From Epiperipatus broadwayi (taxonomy: Eukaryota; Onychophora; Udeonychophora; Euonychophora; Peripatidae): a DNA stretch of 64,000 nucleotides. Position numbers and translations under genes: made by a program. The stretch spans positions 15,921,000 through 15,984,999 of the forward strand of contig JAQFVV010012404.1 of NCBI GenBank assembly GCA_028023455.1. Reading direction: 5' to 3'. Each line of letters opens with the position of its first letter. Position 1 is the first letter of the stretch. A model generated the notes under the pieces. That model was not told the DNA's origin and searched no databases. It saw nothing but the letters and a program-made list of their open reading frames with translations. This document shows positions 13,681 to 25,383 of this stretch, in pieces.

Positions 13681-16600
13681 CAAAAAATGAAAACTTTACT
13701 AAAATTCTTCCACAACTATGGTCATCTATTAACAAGTAGACCTTTTCGAGTGAAATTCAACTAAACATACAATATATATATAAAACAAAATAGTCTTTCC
13801 ATCACTCACTTCAAAAACAACTTCCTTTAATACCAAAGGATGTGTTTATGAGACTAATGGCCACAGGTTCAAAACATTTTATCAGATTTTCTTTTACTCT
13901 TACTTTCAATTCACTTTTTTCATAAAAGATAACCTATGCATTGTCAAATAATATTTTATAACCTATATTCAGTTTATGAATATACAAAGCTGAATTATTA
14001 TATTTATTTTTAACTTTACTCTTATAAACCTTAAATCTTTCATTAAGACTTAATTTATTCTGGCTTATATAAAATTTATTACAGCTACAAGGAGTCTTAT
14101 AAACTACTCCATGAATTGATTTTGCAATCAATTAACTGTTTTGAATCATTTAGTTATGAATTTCTTCCAGGCCACTTTTATGTCACCCAATAAAAAACTC
14201 TTCTTATAAATCAGTTTACTAATTGATGACTTATATGGCAAGAAATAAACTCTTTATTCTCATTAACAATTAAATCTTCATTATTAATAGATTTGTGTAA
14301 TATTTTTATTAAATATATTCCTATATCCTAACACAATTTAATTAATTAATCAGGAGCAAATTGACTTCTCTGAATATAATTATTATTTTCAAAATTATTA
14401 AATTCCTAAAAAAAAATTCAATAAAGTTTCTTATGAGTGAAAGATTGATAACTGTGTGGCCTTATCATATTTCTTTTTTTTTTTTTTCTTTAATGAAATA
14501 ACTACAAAATAAAACATTATTAACTTTATCAACATTTAAATCTAAAAATTTTAACTTAAATGAAAATGTACCTCCCTCAAGAGTAAATTTAATATTAAAA
14601 TCAAAAGCATTCAATTTATCAAAAAATTCTTCAATTTATCTTCCTGTATATAAACAAACAATCACCAACATACCTAACAATTTTAAAGAAACAGAAAAAT
14701 TATTTATAACACTGCTCTTTAAAAAAAATCAGTATAGACAGAACACATTAAAGGAAAAATAACATAACCAATAATCCATCCCTCTTTAATTTTATAAAAC
14801 ATATCATTACACACAAAATACATAGAATCCTCTAATAACAGTATGTTATCTACAAAAAAATATTCAAATCTCCTTAAAACATCAAGAAACATGTTAATGC
14901 TTTGCATCATATCAACTGATTAATACATGTTTTCAATATCTAAATGAACAAAAACACATCATTTTCAAAAACAAATCCATTAATTTTAATGCTTCAAAAG
15001 AAGAAGATACACAAACCTGACTTAAATTTATATAATTCTTAAAAAACAAATTCCCCCTTGTAAAATCAAAAATACATCTTAAAGAAAAATTATTTTTATG
15101 AGATTTCAAATTAAAGAAAACCTTAGAAAACCATAAATTCACTATGATAATTTAAATAAATAGATTTATCTAAAAAAAAAAAATTATTTACTATAATTTT
15201 TATAACTTCAATTAACTCTGATTTTATTTTCTTACCAGAATCAGAATTTAAACTGGAATTCAGGTGGTTCTCTACTTTTGTACAATTTGCTATTTCATAC
15301 AAAGGCAATAGAAAAAGATCCAACTTGTTATCAATTTTTTTATCAAGAAGTATAATTAACTACTTTTTGATAAATTTATAAAGAAAACACCAGTTATTTA
15401 GGTATTGTATATTCAAGTTTTTGTTCTTATTCATGTGTCTATAGTTGTAACTTTTTAGTATTTTTAATTTTAAAATTTTAATAAATTTATTTTTATTAAT
15501 TTGAGATATCTTTTGATTACTTTTAGGGAATTCTACTCATCAATCACATAAAAACTTGACAGGATTTTGGTTCATCTATCATCAGTGATTACAGCAATTA
15601 ATTTTTCATACAATAAATCCTGCTTCTGAAAACAAAATCTAAATGTAATTATGAATAGGAGTAAAAGCCTATGCAAATTTAAAAATATTTTTAAATAATT
15701 AACATATATAATCATAATAAGGCTAATAAAACCAATGAAAAAAGTATTGAATTTTAAACTTTTGGAAAACTGAGTGAAGCAACTTACTTATAAATATTTT
15801 TACCATACAAATTTTTTAATGAAACCAATAACTATATATACTTATACATTTTTAATAACTATAAATATTAATCTTTTATCTTATTTTTATAAATAATTTT
15901 TGATTGACTTCTTGTGCATAAATTGTTTTATATTTTTAATATATGTGTGTGTTATTCTACATTTTTTTAACTTTTAAATAATTTAATATTTTTCTATCCC
16001 TTTAATTATTTTTTTAACAATGTAATAAAATTTAAGGTAATAAATTTAAAAAAAAGTAAAGGACTGTCTGTATATGTTAATACCCCTCTTTAAAAAATAA
16101 ATATTTTAAAACCACTTTTTGGTCGTTTTGTTTACATTGCAATATTTTCACACATTTCTATTTTTGTACATATTTCAGGAACCAATTAGGTATGAGTGTG
16201 AGGACTGCCTATATATCCCATTATTTACTTCTAAAGAAGCTATATTTTTAAAACCACATTTATTTAACAATGCAAAACAGTCTGACTTTGTCTTCTTTTA
16301 ATACAGTAACATCATTGGCCTTCAATTTTTTTAAAGACTTATTTGCTTTATGGCAAAAAAAAAAAAAATTCTCTCTCAAGTAACTGCTTACTCATAATTA
16401 CCTATAGAAACTTTTTATGATCATCAAAATATTATTTGACATTGCAAACATTATCTTTTATGAAAAAAGTGAATTGAAAATAAAAATAAAAAAAACTTTG
16501 ATAAAATTTTCGAATCTGAGGCCATCAATCTCATGAAGACATCCTTTGATGTTAAAGGAAGTTGGTATTTGAAGTGAAGGATGGGAAAGCGATTTTGTTT

Positions 16601-16740
16601 TGTATATATATGTTGGATATTTAGGTGAATTTCCCTTAAAAAGATCTATTTGTTAATAAATGAAACCATGGTTGTGGAAGAATTTTATTAATTTTTTTTG
16701 GGCTAGTATTGTAATGTTATATGAATTTTTAATTTATTTA
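13655..16740 (-). mobile_element. Penelope-like element (PLE1), decayed, with inverted arms
   Basis: A minus-strand body with reverse transcriptase and GIY-YIG endonuclease remnants (13,934-15,323) is flanked by arms in opposite orientation, about 13,655-13,872 and 16,515-16,740. The right arm and the reverse complement of the left share 'CATCCTTTG', 'TTAAAGGAAGTTG', 'TTGTGGAAGAATTTTA' and 'GGCTAGTATTGTAATGTTAT' in order, at roughly 80% identity. Penelope-like elements are known for pseudo-LTRs in direct or inverted arrangement, so this fits the family. Element ends are approximate, no target duplication was found, and the element is dead. It lies in the last intron, in sense with the host gene. 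Confidence 0.75.
13934..15323 (-). pseudogene. PLE1 reverse transcriptase-endonuclease remnant
   Basis: Reading the minus strand downstream, fragments follow the order expected of a Penelope-like protein. At 15,323-15,123 and 15,142-14,933 are N-terminal and finger-region pieces (LWFSKVFFNLKSHK, FDFTRGNLFF). At 14,910-14,719 is an RT segment ending with a decayed form of the family's GxPMGSPxSP block (KIKEGWIIGYVIFPLM, then SVYTDFF). At 14,131-13,934 is a GIY-YIG-type segment (GVVYKTPCSCNKFYISQ followed by LNERFK). The pieces are in different frames with stops between them, and I could not locate the catalytic Asp pair, so it is not functional. The alternative, a DIRS or telomerase-like RT, fits less well because of the VYKxPCxCxxxYI endonuclease signature. 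Confidence 0.75.
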
Positions 16741-17633
16741 TAATTACTAGTATAGAGTTAGATAGTATTTTATTTTAATAAGTATATAAATAATTTTATG
16801 GTTTCTCAAATATATAATGCTAAGAATATAAGTATGACATGGAACAAACAAGTCCCAATACATGAAATAAATGATCTGCTATAATCTTCTACTATGTAAT
16901 TTGAAGCTGTTCATAATTTTTTTTTGTTATGTATAAGGTTTCAATCATATGGAATAGTTTTTTTTAAATATATATTGAGCAGAATTCTTTTTTCATGTTT
17001 AGTGTATGTTGATATATTTATTATATGATGGTTGTAGGGTTAGGATTATTTAAAAATCATTTGATAATTTGGAAGGAAAATTGAAATGTTGGAAATAAAA
17101 AAAATGGTATTAAAATGTTATTTACTTAAATAGATGTATAGATTATTTGATTATAAATCTGTCAATATTATGCCAATAAAGATACCATTTATTCATTTAT
17201 ATTTTTTTTTTATTAAAAATCTATAATAGAAATAAAACACTGCATAGTAGTTTTTTTATATCATCAAAATGCTCCTAAAACTTTTTCCTTTCTTTATATT
17301 GAAATTGATTAATTGCTGAAAAAAAAATATTGAAAAGAAAAATAATAATATAAAATAGTCATGTGCAACCAGATACAATACTAGAAAAAGATCAAAAGTT
17401 AATGATGCTTATCTTTGCTTTACAAGTTGAATTCTGTAATTTTGGTTAAACAATTTGTTATTAAAAAGAACTAGAAAATTAATCTTACTGGTTACCAATT
17501 TGAATGGATAAGATTACAAATTACTTGCCATCCTAAAAACTGGGTGAAAAAACTATTTTCCGAAAACAAAATTTATGAAAATTCTAAAAACCAAGTATTG
17601 CTAAAATCATCGTTTAGCCATTTCACAAAATGG
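16741..17633. other. Intron sequence between PLE1 and the TIR element
   Basis: AT-rich with long T and A runs. Apart from the short PLE1-flank-like block near 16,803-16,870, nothing is recognised. Confidence 0.45.
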
Positions 17634-18113
17634 TACTGTTCTAATAGATGTCAGCCACTTGATGGCATTGTTGCTATGCAAAAACACATAAATATAATGT
17701 TACTGGGCCCACCTCATTATTTGTGAAACAATAATAATTGTATGGGTTAATGTAATTCATTTATTTCCTTAATAACATTTACTGGAACAATTTTATATAA
17801 ACATATGTTATTGCAAATATTCCATTATGGTAGAATTCCCCATGTATGCCAGTGCTGGCCTCCAAAGCCACCCCCCTTCCCCACAAACTTTACAAAGTTC
17901 ATTTCAACAAAAAATTTTATTAGTAATAAATAGTGATTACATTTTGATAATGGATAAGTTAATGAATAACTTGTACAATAATATTATAAAAAGTTCTGAT
18001 TAACATATGGCTAGAATATGTTAGTTAGTAGTTGTTATACACTTATGTGGTTAGGTATAATGAAGGGTTTGTGTAGAATATGAGAAACTGAGAACTTGAT
18101 GAATGTTATTAGC

Positions 18114-18195
18114 TTTTTTTTTTTTTTTTTTTTTAATAACACGACTATTTTCTTTTTATGCCGCGAATGTTTATGCCAGCTATTTTGCAGAACAT
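18114..18195 (-). pseudogene. Start of LINE ORF2 (endonuclease N-terminus), cut off by poly(A)
   Basis: The minus strand opens with ATG and reads MFCKIAGINIRGIKRK, then a few residues, then lysines encoded by the A run. The form 'hydrophobic-x-x-x-N-h-R-G' is the opening of the APE-type endonuclease domain in LINE ORF2 proteins, whose Asn contacts the metal site. The spacing from the ORF1 stop is short, as in many LINEs. Everything after this point of ORF2 is missing. Confidence 0.7.
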
Positions 18196-18201
18196 GATAG
18201 A

Positions 18202-20779
18202 TTAATCCAAACCGTCCTCAGCAAAGTGATCCAAGTGAATGTGGGACATCTCTATATTAATGAGGTCTGATGTTGTTAGGCAGTCAGAGACTTGTGATTG
18301 AACTTGTAGATGGCTTGGTGATATATTTGTTGGTTGAGGAATCGCATCCATGAAGTCTTCGGTGTCTGATGGAGTAGAGTAATCTGTCTGAGAATCATCG
18401 GGAGAATCAATGGTATCTAAGGTTGTAAGATCCATGGTTTTCCTCTTTTTTTCTATGGATTTGTGAAGCTTTGAGTTGGATTTATCGGAGATTTGTTTGT
18501 TAGAGGGGGGTGGTGAGTAAAGTACCTGGTGGGAGCTGTCATCATCAGAGCTTGATTTATCTGAGCGAATTGATTTTCTTTTAATTTTCTTAATTGTATT
18601 TTGGGTATTTGTTGTGTCAATTTTTTTGATCTGATTTTGAAGTTGATTAGTGTTGTTTTCCTTTTCCTGTTCTTTTGATAGTAGTGTTATTTTATTGTCA
18701 TAAGATTTTTGTTCGAATTTTAGACTTGAGACATTCTCTGTTTGCTGTAACAGTTGTGAATCTTTGATCATGCTGACTTTCGGGTTGGGTGTTTGATGGA
18801 TCTTTTCGTCTGGTAGGTTAGTTCTTGCAGGAGTTGAAGAATTGCAGATAGTTTGTGGTTCACTCTGTTTAGGGTTGTTATCAGTTGTTTTAAGCTGGTT
18901 AGGAGTTATATTGGAAGAATTGTTTTGACATTTTTTGAGTGTATTTTCTTCATCGCCTGGGTTTATCTTGTTCTCGTTAGATGGTTTGGTCATATTATCT
19001 TCTTTTGTAGAAAGAGTTTGACCTAATATTATTTCTTGGGGATTAGTATAAGTTGTTTCAAATGTTTGATCTTGAGTATTATTAGTTTGCGTGATTGGTT
19101 TAGGAGCAGTATTTGTTGTTGTTTGGTTCTCTGATTTACTACTATTAGTGTAAAGGTTGACGTTTGTTCTTTCTTGAATATTTTCATTTTGAAATATAGT
19201 TTTGGATGTGGAAGGTTTTGTTGGAGGATTTATTTGAGTCTGAATATCTGGGTTTGTGAGGTTGCTGTTTAAATTAGTCCTATGTGATGATTGTCTATTT
19301 AAGGACTTGTTAATAGGTCTACCAGGACATTTGTGAAATTTATTCATTTTAATACCACAGTGTGTGCATATTCTTGCTGCACAGTCTTTAATGAGGTGTG
19401 TTCTTTGAAGGCAGAAGAAACATTGTGGTTGTACTCCTCTGAATGTCAAAACCATAGGAGAGCCTCTTGCTGTAATAATAGTGGGTATGTCAGTGGGTAT
19501 AATGTTTTTCTTTAATGTAAGTGTGAAGGTAACTGTATTGGACAGGATTTGATCTTTGAAGTGAGGATTTAATAGGTGTTTAAATTTGCTAACTGAACCA
19601 TAATTAATAAGGATGTCTTGTATTTCTTGTTCATTTAAGTGGGCAAGGCAGTTTTGAATTCTGCCAGATAGTGTAACTGGACGGTTCATATCTATGGAGC
19701 ATAGTATATAATTTCCTAAAGATTTGTAGTTATTTTTAAAATTCATTCGGTCTGCCCACGTTTTAAACTCTACGATCACATAGCGGTCATTGGGATGATT
19801 AAGGATCATGTGAATGCCTCTGCCTAATTGCTTTTGATTGATTAGACTGTAGAGTTGTTCTACAGGGAATTTATATAAAGCACATTGATGATTTGTTATG
19901 GCTAAGATTAAAGACTTATCGCTGTAATAGTTTGCAAACGATTTATATAGAGAGTTGGGTATCGTTTTGTTGAACTCATTGTTTATTTCTAGGAACATAT
20001 CATCGTTAATATTGTTTATATTAAAAGAGACATTTTCCTGCGTGTTTGATTCTTTTTCTATGTCTAATTCTGTGAGATTCAAATATAATTCGTTGAGATT
20101 ATCGGCCTTAATATTTTCAGAGATGCTCTCAGAATTTTTTGGCCTTACGATATTTGCGTACGTAGTGGGATTTTCCAATATTGATATTGAGGTAATTGGT
20201 AGCAATGGATTGTTCTGAGCTAAAATCTTTGATTGTTTTAGAATGAAATTTATCAGTTTTATAATTTATTTCTTCTTTTTTATTTTTGAATTTACTGTTG
20301 ACAAACGGTACTGACACAATACTGGTTTTGTCGACCTCTGGTGGAAAATGTTTTACTTTAAAAATTTCGTCGGTATCATTTTGTTGGTAATTTTGTTTAT
20401 TTCCAGATATAGTTTTAATTGAATTGTTGGGCAAAGGAAATTGCTCATTATAATCTTCTGTGGTTGAGTAAAGGCTTCGGAGAGGTAATGATTGGTTTTC
20501 GCTTGTATCAATAGTTTCGCTTGACGAGATATTTATTCTATTGTTTGTATTAGGGGTAAGTTGAATATTTTCTAAACTTTTGTTGATATTTGCCATGGAA
20601 TTTTCTTTTGATTTACTCATTTGTGGGTTTTTATTTGTTGTAACGGGTGGTTTAGATGCATTTAGATTAGATCTAAGGCTATACAATTTACGGCCGATGA
20701 CCGCATTGTTGGGTTGAATGCTGAGATCGGGGCTTACTTTATTTTTAGTTTTATCGGTTATATTATCACTTTCCATCAT
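18202..20779 (-). pseudogene. LINE ORF1 (gag-like, zinc knuckles), frameshifted
   Basis: Two overlapping minus-strand frames make one gag-like ORF1 of roughly 860 codons. Frame 1 (20,779-20,129) starts MMESDNITDKTK and is polar and low-complexity. Frame 2 (to 18,202) carries the rest. Near its start is PTTYANIVRPK, the short motif common before the core of gag-like ORF1 proteins. About residues 165-255 form an RNA-binding-like region. A CX2CX4HX4C knuckle follows (C262, C265, H270, C275 counted from 20,205), then a CX2CX7HXC cluster (C280, C283, H291, C293). The last 370 residues are Ser/Thr/Asn/Gln-rich. Both frames are open over 20,129-20,265, and a +1 shift joins them. Only one lesion in 2.6 kb suggests a young copy. 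It would bind LINE RNA. The I/Jockey group is likely. Confidence 0.75.
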
Positions 20780-20803
20780 ATAAAATGATTAAAAAGTTGA
20801 CTT

Positions 20804-20805
20804 AC
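20804..20805 (-). promoter_or_regulatory. Consensus-like splice donor in LINE 5' UTR
   Basis: The minus strand reads TCAAGGTAAGTCAAC, a strong match to the donor consensus AG|GTAAGT, about 25 bases before the ORF1 start. Because the LINE is in sense with the host gene, it could act as a cryptic donor and create an alternative exon. No use is shown by sequence alone. Confidence 0.35.
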
Positions 20806-22053
20806 CTTGAATAACAGACGTAAAGGTAACGGGACAGTCGTCCCGTCTTCCTAAAACTGTAAAACACTAAGGGATGCTTTTTAAGACTAGTTACGAAGAT
20901 GGCTGCCAAAAGCGGAAGTAACTTTACAAAGTTTACTAGCATTGCCTGAGAAATAACTAATTACATCATGATGGCAAAAAAAATGCTGATAATGCTTTAA
21001 TTAGTGAATTGTCTTTTACTTTTTCAGGTCATTTTTGAAAAGGAAAAATAATTATTTATTTATTGATTGATTTATTACAATAGCTATCTTTGAAAGCATA
21101 TGTGTATGGATATTATGGCACACCTATTAAGAACGATTACTAATTTCCAACTAGATCGTTTTTTTATTATTTAAAGATTAATAAATGTATTCTTTGGATA
21201 ATTTCTTTTGCTCTCTGGGTAGAATTATGAGAAATTTCAGTCATAAATTTTTTTCCAAAGACTTAATGTAATTCATATTTCCTTAATCAATTCCTGTAAT
21301 TTAGTCAAGAACAATTTTATGCTACCAAAAATTTAAAAAGCTTTAACTACAAGTGGTCAAAAATTTCATCTTAGTCTTGCAATGTAGGGCAGATGGTAGT
21401 AACCCTTTTCACATTTTGCAAGAATTAAAACTTTATCAATTGAACTACCTTATTGCAAAGATTCTATTAGAGTAGAATTAATTGTATACTGGTTTCTGTG
21501 GATGGCAGTTGCCCTGATTTTGATCTGTCCATTTTCAACTCAGCCATTTTATTTTTCATAGACATGTTCTCATGCAAATGTGACTTTTCATGTGAGCTAA
21601 TCAAAATTTTGCTTGGACATACCCTTTCTGAAATTTTTGAAGGTTTCATGTTGAGTAGGGAAGTGTGGTGACAGGTTGACAATTGTTAGGAGGTAATAGT
21701 AGGTCAGATGACTTGTAAGCTAATTCCTTTGACATGCATATTTGAAGAGTTGTGGCAGGCTGAAGTCCAGACACCCTCACACAATACAGTAGTGAACATT
21801 GAACTGTGAGCATTGGCATAAAGTGTATAACACTAAAGCAGGCTGGCCATTGATGAACAGCATCTTTTCTGTGCTTTATAGCATAGAAATAACATCATCA
21901 GTGCCAGCTGCCATGTATTAAATGCCTCTTTCTGTGCTTTTGTATAGATATATATAGGCTTAGAAGGTGGTGGTCATAAGACTGGCATATTTATGTGCTT
22001 TTGCATATAAATAATGCCATCAAGTGGCTACCATAATTGAATAGAACAGGAAG

Positions 22054-25000
22054 GACAAAGGAACATGTCACATTTAGCACCTTTATTTAATGTTCTGTTG
22101 GTGTCTGTTCCAATAAAAAAAATCATAAATCAGTAGTTTTTGTAGTTAATTAAGTATACTGGTTACATTAAAATAATTTTAGTGTATGTATGCATACATT
22201 TAAAAATACAGAAAGGAATACATTTCATTCTATTATTTTTTAATTACCCTACATAAATGTCATTTATAAATACAATATTTGTTTTAATTATGTTGTTTTA
22301 AGGGAAATTTCATTAAAAAAATTTATATATATATATATTGTACTGTTTATTTATATATTGTACAAATATATGTATTGGCATTTGGTAAAAGCAAGAAAAA
22401 GACGCAATTAAATTTTTTTTAGTTGTATAATTTATTTTTTTAAAACGTACAATGAAAGTTAAATTTTTTGTCCATATTTTTTTTATCTAATTAAAAATAA
22501 AAGTAAAAAATGGATAGAACAAAAGACACATAAATTACTAATCCAGATAAGCTAAAAGAAAAATATTTTAGCTAATTAAAGATGGCAAAATTATGCTAAA
22601 AAAATAAAGACTTTGTAACTGAAAAATTATAAAGAATGTACAACATTATAAACCTAAACACCATGATAATAATAACATGTGCAGAAGTCTGAAAACTGGA
22701 CCTTGAGTATAAAAAGGAAGATACCAGTTAGATCAATGTCTTGTTTTGTTTGTTTTTCCTATGTTTGGTCCTGGATAACAAAAATATATCCAGGACCACA
22801 CTACGCTGAAATAATTCTGCATGTTGGAGTGGACCGGGGCTTTTGCTGACATCGTTCCTACAGACGGACACCAGAAAAGCTTTCTTGACCAACCAGTAGG
22901 ATAGATCAAGATCAACTTATAACCGATGGACAAGCTCATTCTCCCACAAAAAAACTATGCATAATAATCTACAAGCTTTGTGAACTCGCTAAACTTACCG
23001 ATAAGCTAAGATTAACTTTTCTCGATTGTGACTTAAAGTTTGCAAACATTTAAGCTTAAAATAATTTCGATAGAAACTTTAATTTTATTGTTCAAGAGAC
23101 TCTTGTCTACCCAATAACTTTTTAATTGTTTAACTGTTATTTTTTTATTAATGGATTCATGTCTGGATTAGCATATGTTCTCTCCAGTTTTAATTAATTA
23201 GTAATTTTTCTTTAAACATTTTAATTTGTTAGAATAAAATATTTATTTTTAATACCAACTTTTCCTTGTACTTTATTGATGATTTTTATTAAATTTATTA
23301 ATATTAGTTTAATAAGATTTGAAAATATAATTTACCTTTATCTAGAAAATAACTCTAGTTATGGTAAAATATGATATCGATTCTTTTAAAAGCATTTTTT
23401 TTTTAATTTTCAAGATCCGATGTGACAGATTTCAGCGGATTCTTATATGAATCCTGGTGCCCTTATAAAAGAAATAAAAGCTGATTTCATCGATAGCATA
23501 AATCATAACAATTACTAGGTAGAGTTGATCAGGAAATATAGTTATGTTTTTAGAAATAGGAATGAAACTTTCTTCTTTTTCCATAACTTGATCAACTCAC
23601 ACATTTTATGTGTAAAAGAGACCTAGTCAGATGGGCAAAATGCTTCAATATATTGTTGAGGAAAAACAAAAGAACAACAAAAAAACATTAATTGGGTTTA
23701 AATCCATTAATATGAAAGCTTATATCTGAAAATAAATTATGCCTTTTTTTTGCACTTGTTTATAAAATAAACGGGGCATTCTTTTGAATTAATTTATAAA
23801 CATTTATTGGTATGAGAAATAAGCACTTACATAACTATATATAAATATGTGTTACTGTATATGTCATTATATATGCATTAGCATTTTGCCTTATTATTAA
23901 TTCATAGTTTGTAAATATTTTTTTGTTTAATTAATTAAAGTAATTTTCACTATAAATTAATTTCTTTACTATATATTCATGTATCCATCTATAAGTTTTA
24001 TTCATGTGAAAAATGATTAAGGGAACTCATACTTGTAGCTGAGTTTGAATTTGAGTAGTAAACATATTGTTAAACCAACATAAAAGTAGGGTTGTAGTAT
24101 AAGTGGCACCCTACATAATGTGATTAAATCATAATTCATGGAAAATAAATAAGTTGTTGTTAGTCTTTATTCTTATATATATTTTGGAGGTGAGATTTGA
24201 TAAGATAAACTTTATCTTAGGGAATAACAAATATTTAGGCTAGAGAATATGGTGAGAAATTTGCACTATATCATTTTAAAAAAGTAAGGCACCTTTTTTT
24301 TTCTTTGCAAATAATGTCTGACAGCAATTTATCTTATATTTGATAGAGTTGTATGGGGCTTATATAAATAATATTTATTTAATCTTTGTTTAGAGTAGTA
24401 GAAAATTACGAATAAACCAATCTTGAGTTACATTTTAGAAGATTAATGTTGAATATAAAGAAGTTATTTTTTATTATCTAATAACATCTGCACAGTGCTA
24501 TGAGATATTTTATTCTGCTACAATATGTTGCTAAAATTTCTGGTAATTGCAAGATACTTTTTTTCAAAGCTTAAACTCCATTAAGTTATAAAAATGTATG
24601 TTTTTTTTATTTCATTTTTTTCTCCCTCATTTTCAAGCTTATTGTCTGAGAAGTATGAAAAAATATTTTTTTATTTTTTCAAACAGCACTTAAATTATTC
24701 ACATATTATGGTTTCATTTTTAAATAATCTGTCAATATAACTAGAGAATATGAAGTAGTAAACTAAATATTATCCAGAAAAATTATTAGAGAATAAAATA
24801 TTTCATATTTCTTATGCAATAGATTTGGAAAATGAGGGAGAAAGAAAGATTTAAAATAAGAAAAAAAATATTCATTTTTATCACTTAAGAAAGTGTAAGC
24901 TCTGAAATATGAGCTATATGTTTATATATATTTTAAAAAAACTATTTCATGTGATTGGAACTACACATGATTAGCTTCAAAGTACATAGTGAAGAAATAT

Positions 25001-25115
25001 AGCAGACCAATATCTATTTTAAATAAACCACTAAACATCACATGATCACTATTTCTTATGCTAGCACATTACTGTTATTAAAACAGGCAAAACTCTCCAT
25101 ACAGTAGTGCCACTC
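22054..25115. other. Last-intron sequence, no gene seen
   Basis: AT-rich DNA with (AT)n near 22,323-22,340. The perfect hairpin at 22,767-22,797 sits in a richer-GC patch (22,733-22,940) of unknown origin. Nothing else is recognised. Confidence 0.45.
22767..22797. repeat. Perfect 11-bp hairpin
   Basis: GGTCCTGGATA (22,767-22,777) and TATCCAGGACC (22,787-22,797) are perfect inverted repeats around a 9-base AT-rich loop. The stem is much richer in G+C than its surroundings. It is not followed by an obvious second arm that would define a MITE. Confidence 0.7.
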
Positions 25116-25296
25116 AGTGCCAACCAGAGTAATCAATGGATGCCAGAAGATCTAGGTGCAGTGCTCTCAGATCCAAAGCTCCTCACTGATGAAGACCACA
25201 AGCCAGAAACTAGTCTGGGCATATTGGATGTACTGCACTAGATAGGTATTTTATGCACAAGCCTTCTGGCATTCATTGATTACTCTGGTTGGCACT
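25116..25296. mobile_element. Small element with 34-bp terminal inverted repeats
   Basis: The 34-bp ends (25,116-25,149 and 25,263-25,296) are inverted copies with one mismatch; the outer part reads AGTGCCAACCAGAGTAATCA. The 181-bp body contains 'CACTGATGAAGACCACAAG' followed by the palindrome CCAGAAACTAGTCTGG. A related copy is at 48,371-48,580. It lies 87 bp from the peroxidase exon. It could be a MITE or a terminal piece of a Penelope-like element, since the CTGATGAAGAC phrase recurs in such ends. Confidence 0.65.
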
Positions 25297-25383
25297 AAAA
25301 AAAAAAACCCCCATAAACAATCAACTTGTTATATTCATTGAAAAATAATTAAACACAAATAAAGATGAAAAATTAGTACTTAC

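Larger units (their letters stand above)
18114..20915 (-). mobile_element. Non-LTR retrotransposon (LINE), 3'-truncated, ORF1 only
   Basis: On the minus strand the order is 5' UTR (about 20,915-20,780), ORF1 (20,779-18,202), an 8-base gap to a start codon of ORF2 (18,195-18,193), about 19 codons of ORF2, then a 21-base A run (T run at 18,114-18,134). A retrotransposon with ORF1 and the very start of ORF2 ending in poly(A) points to reverse transcription of a prematurely polyadenylated or internally primed RNA, or to an ORF1-only subfamily like mammalian HAL1. The 5' boundary is estimated; I found no convincing target duplication. It is inserted in TIR element B and lies in sense with the host gene. 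Confidence 0.78.
17634..22053. mobile_element. TIR element B, interrupted by a LINE
   Basis: The left end (17,634-17,697) and the reverse complement of the right end (about 21,985-22,053) share CTGTTCTA, 'TAGCCACTTGATGGCATT' (CAGCCACTTGATGGCATT at left), ATGCAAAA and CACATAAATA in order over about 65 bp. The last ~580 bp (21,470-22,053) match TIR element A (27,490-28,103). It shares a row of subterminal repeats built on TTTCTGTGCTTTTG.ATA. The LINE at 18,114-20,915 lies inside, so the element is older than that LINE and is about 1.6 kb without it. No transposase frame is visible, so it is probably a non-autonomous DNA transposon or foldback element. Confidence 0.65.

Noticed and set aside
16525-16560. 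PLE1 arm motif as a hammerhead
   Set aside because: It reads CTCATGA...AAAG; both conserved blocks are altered, so only descent from a ribozyme is suggested.
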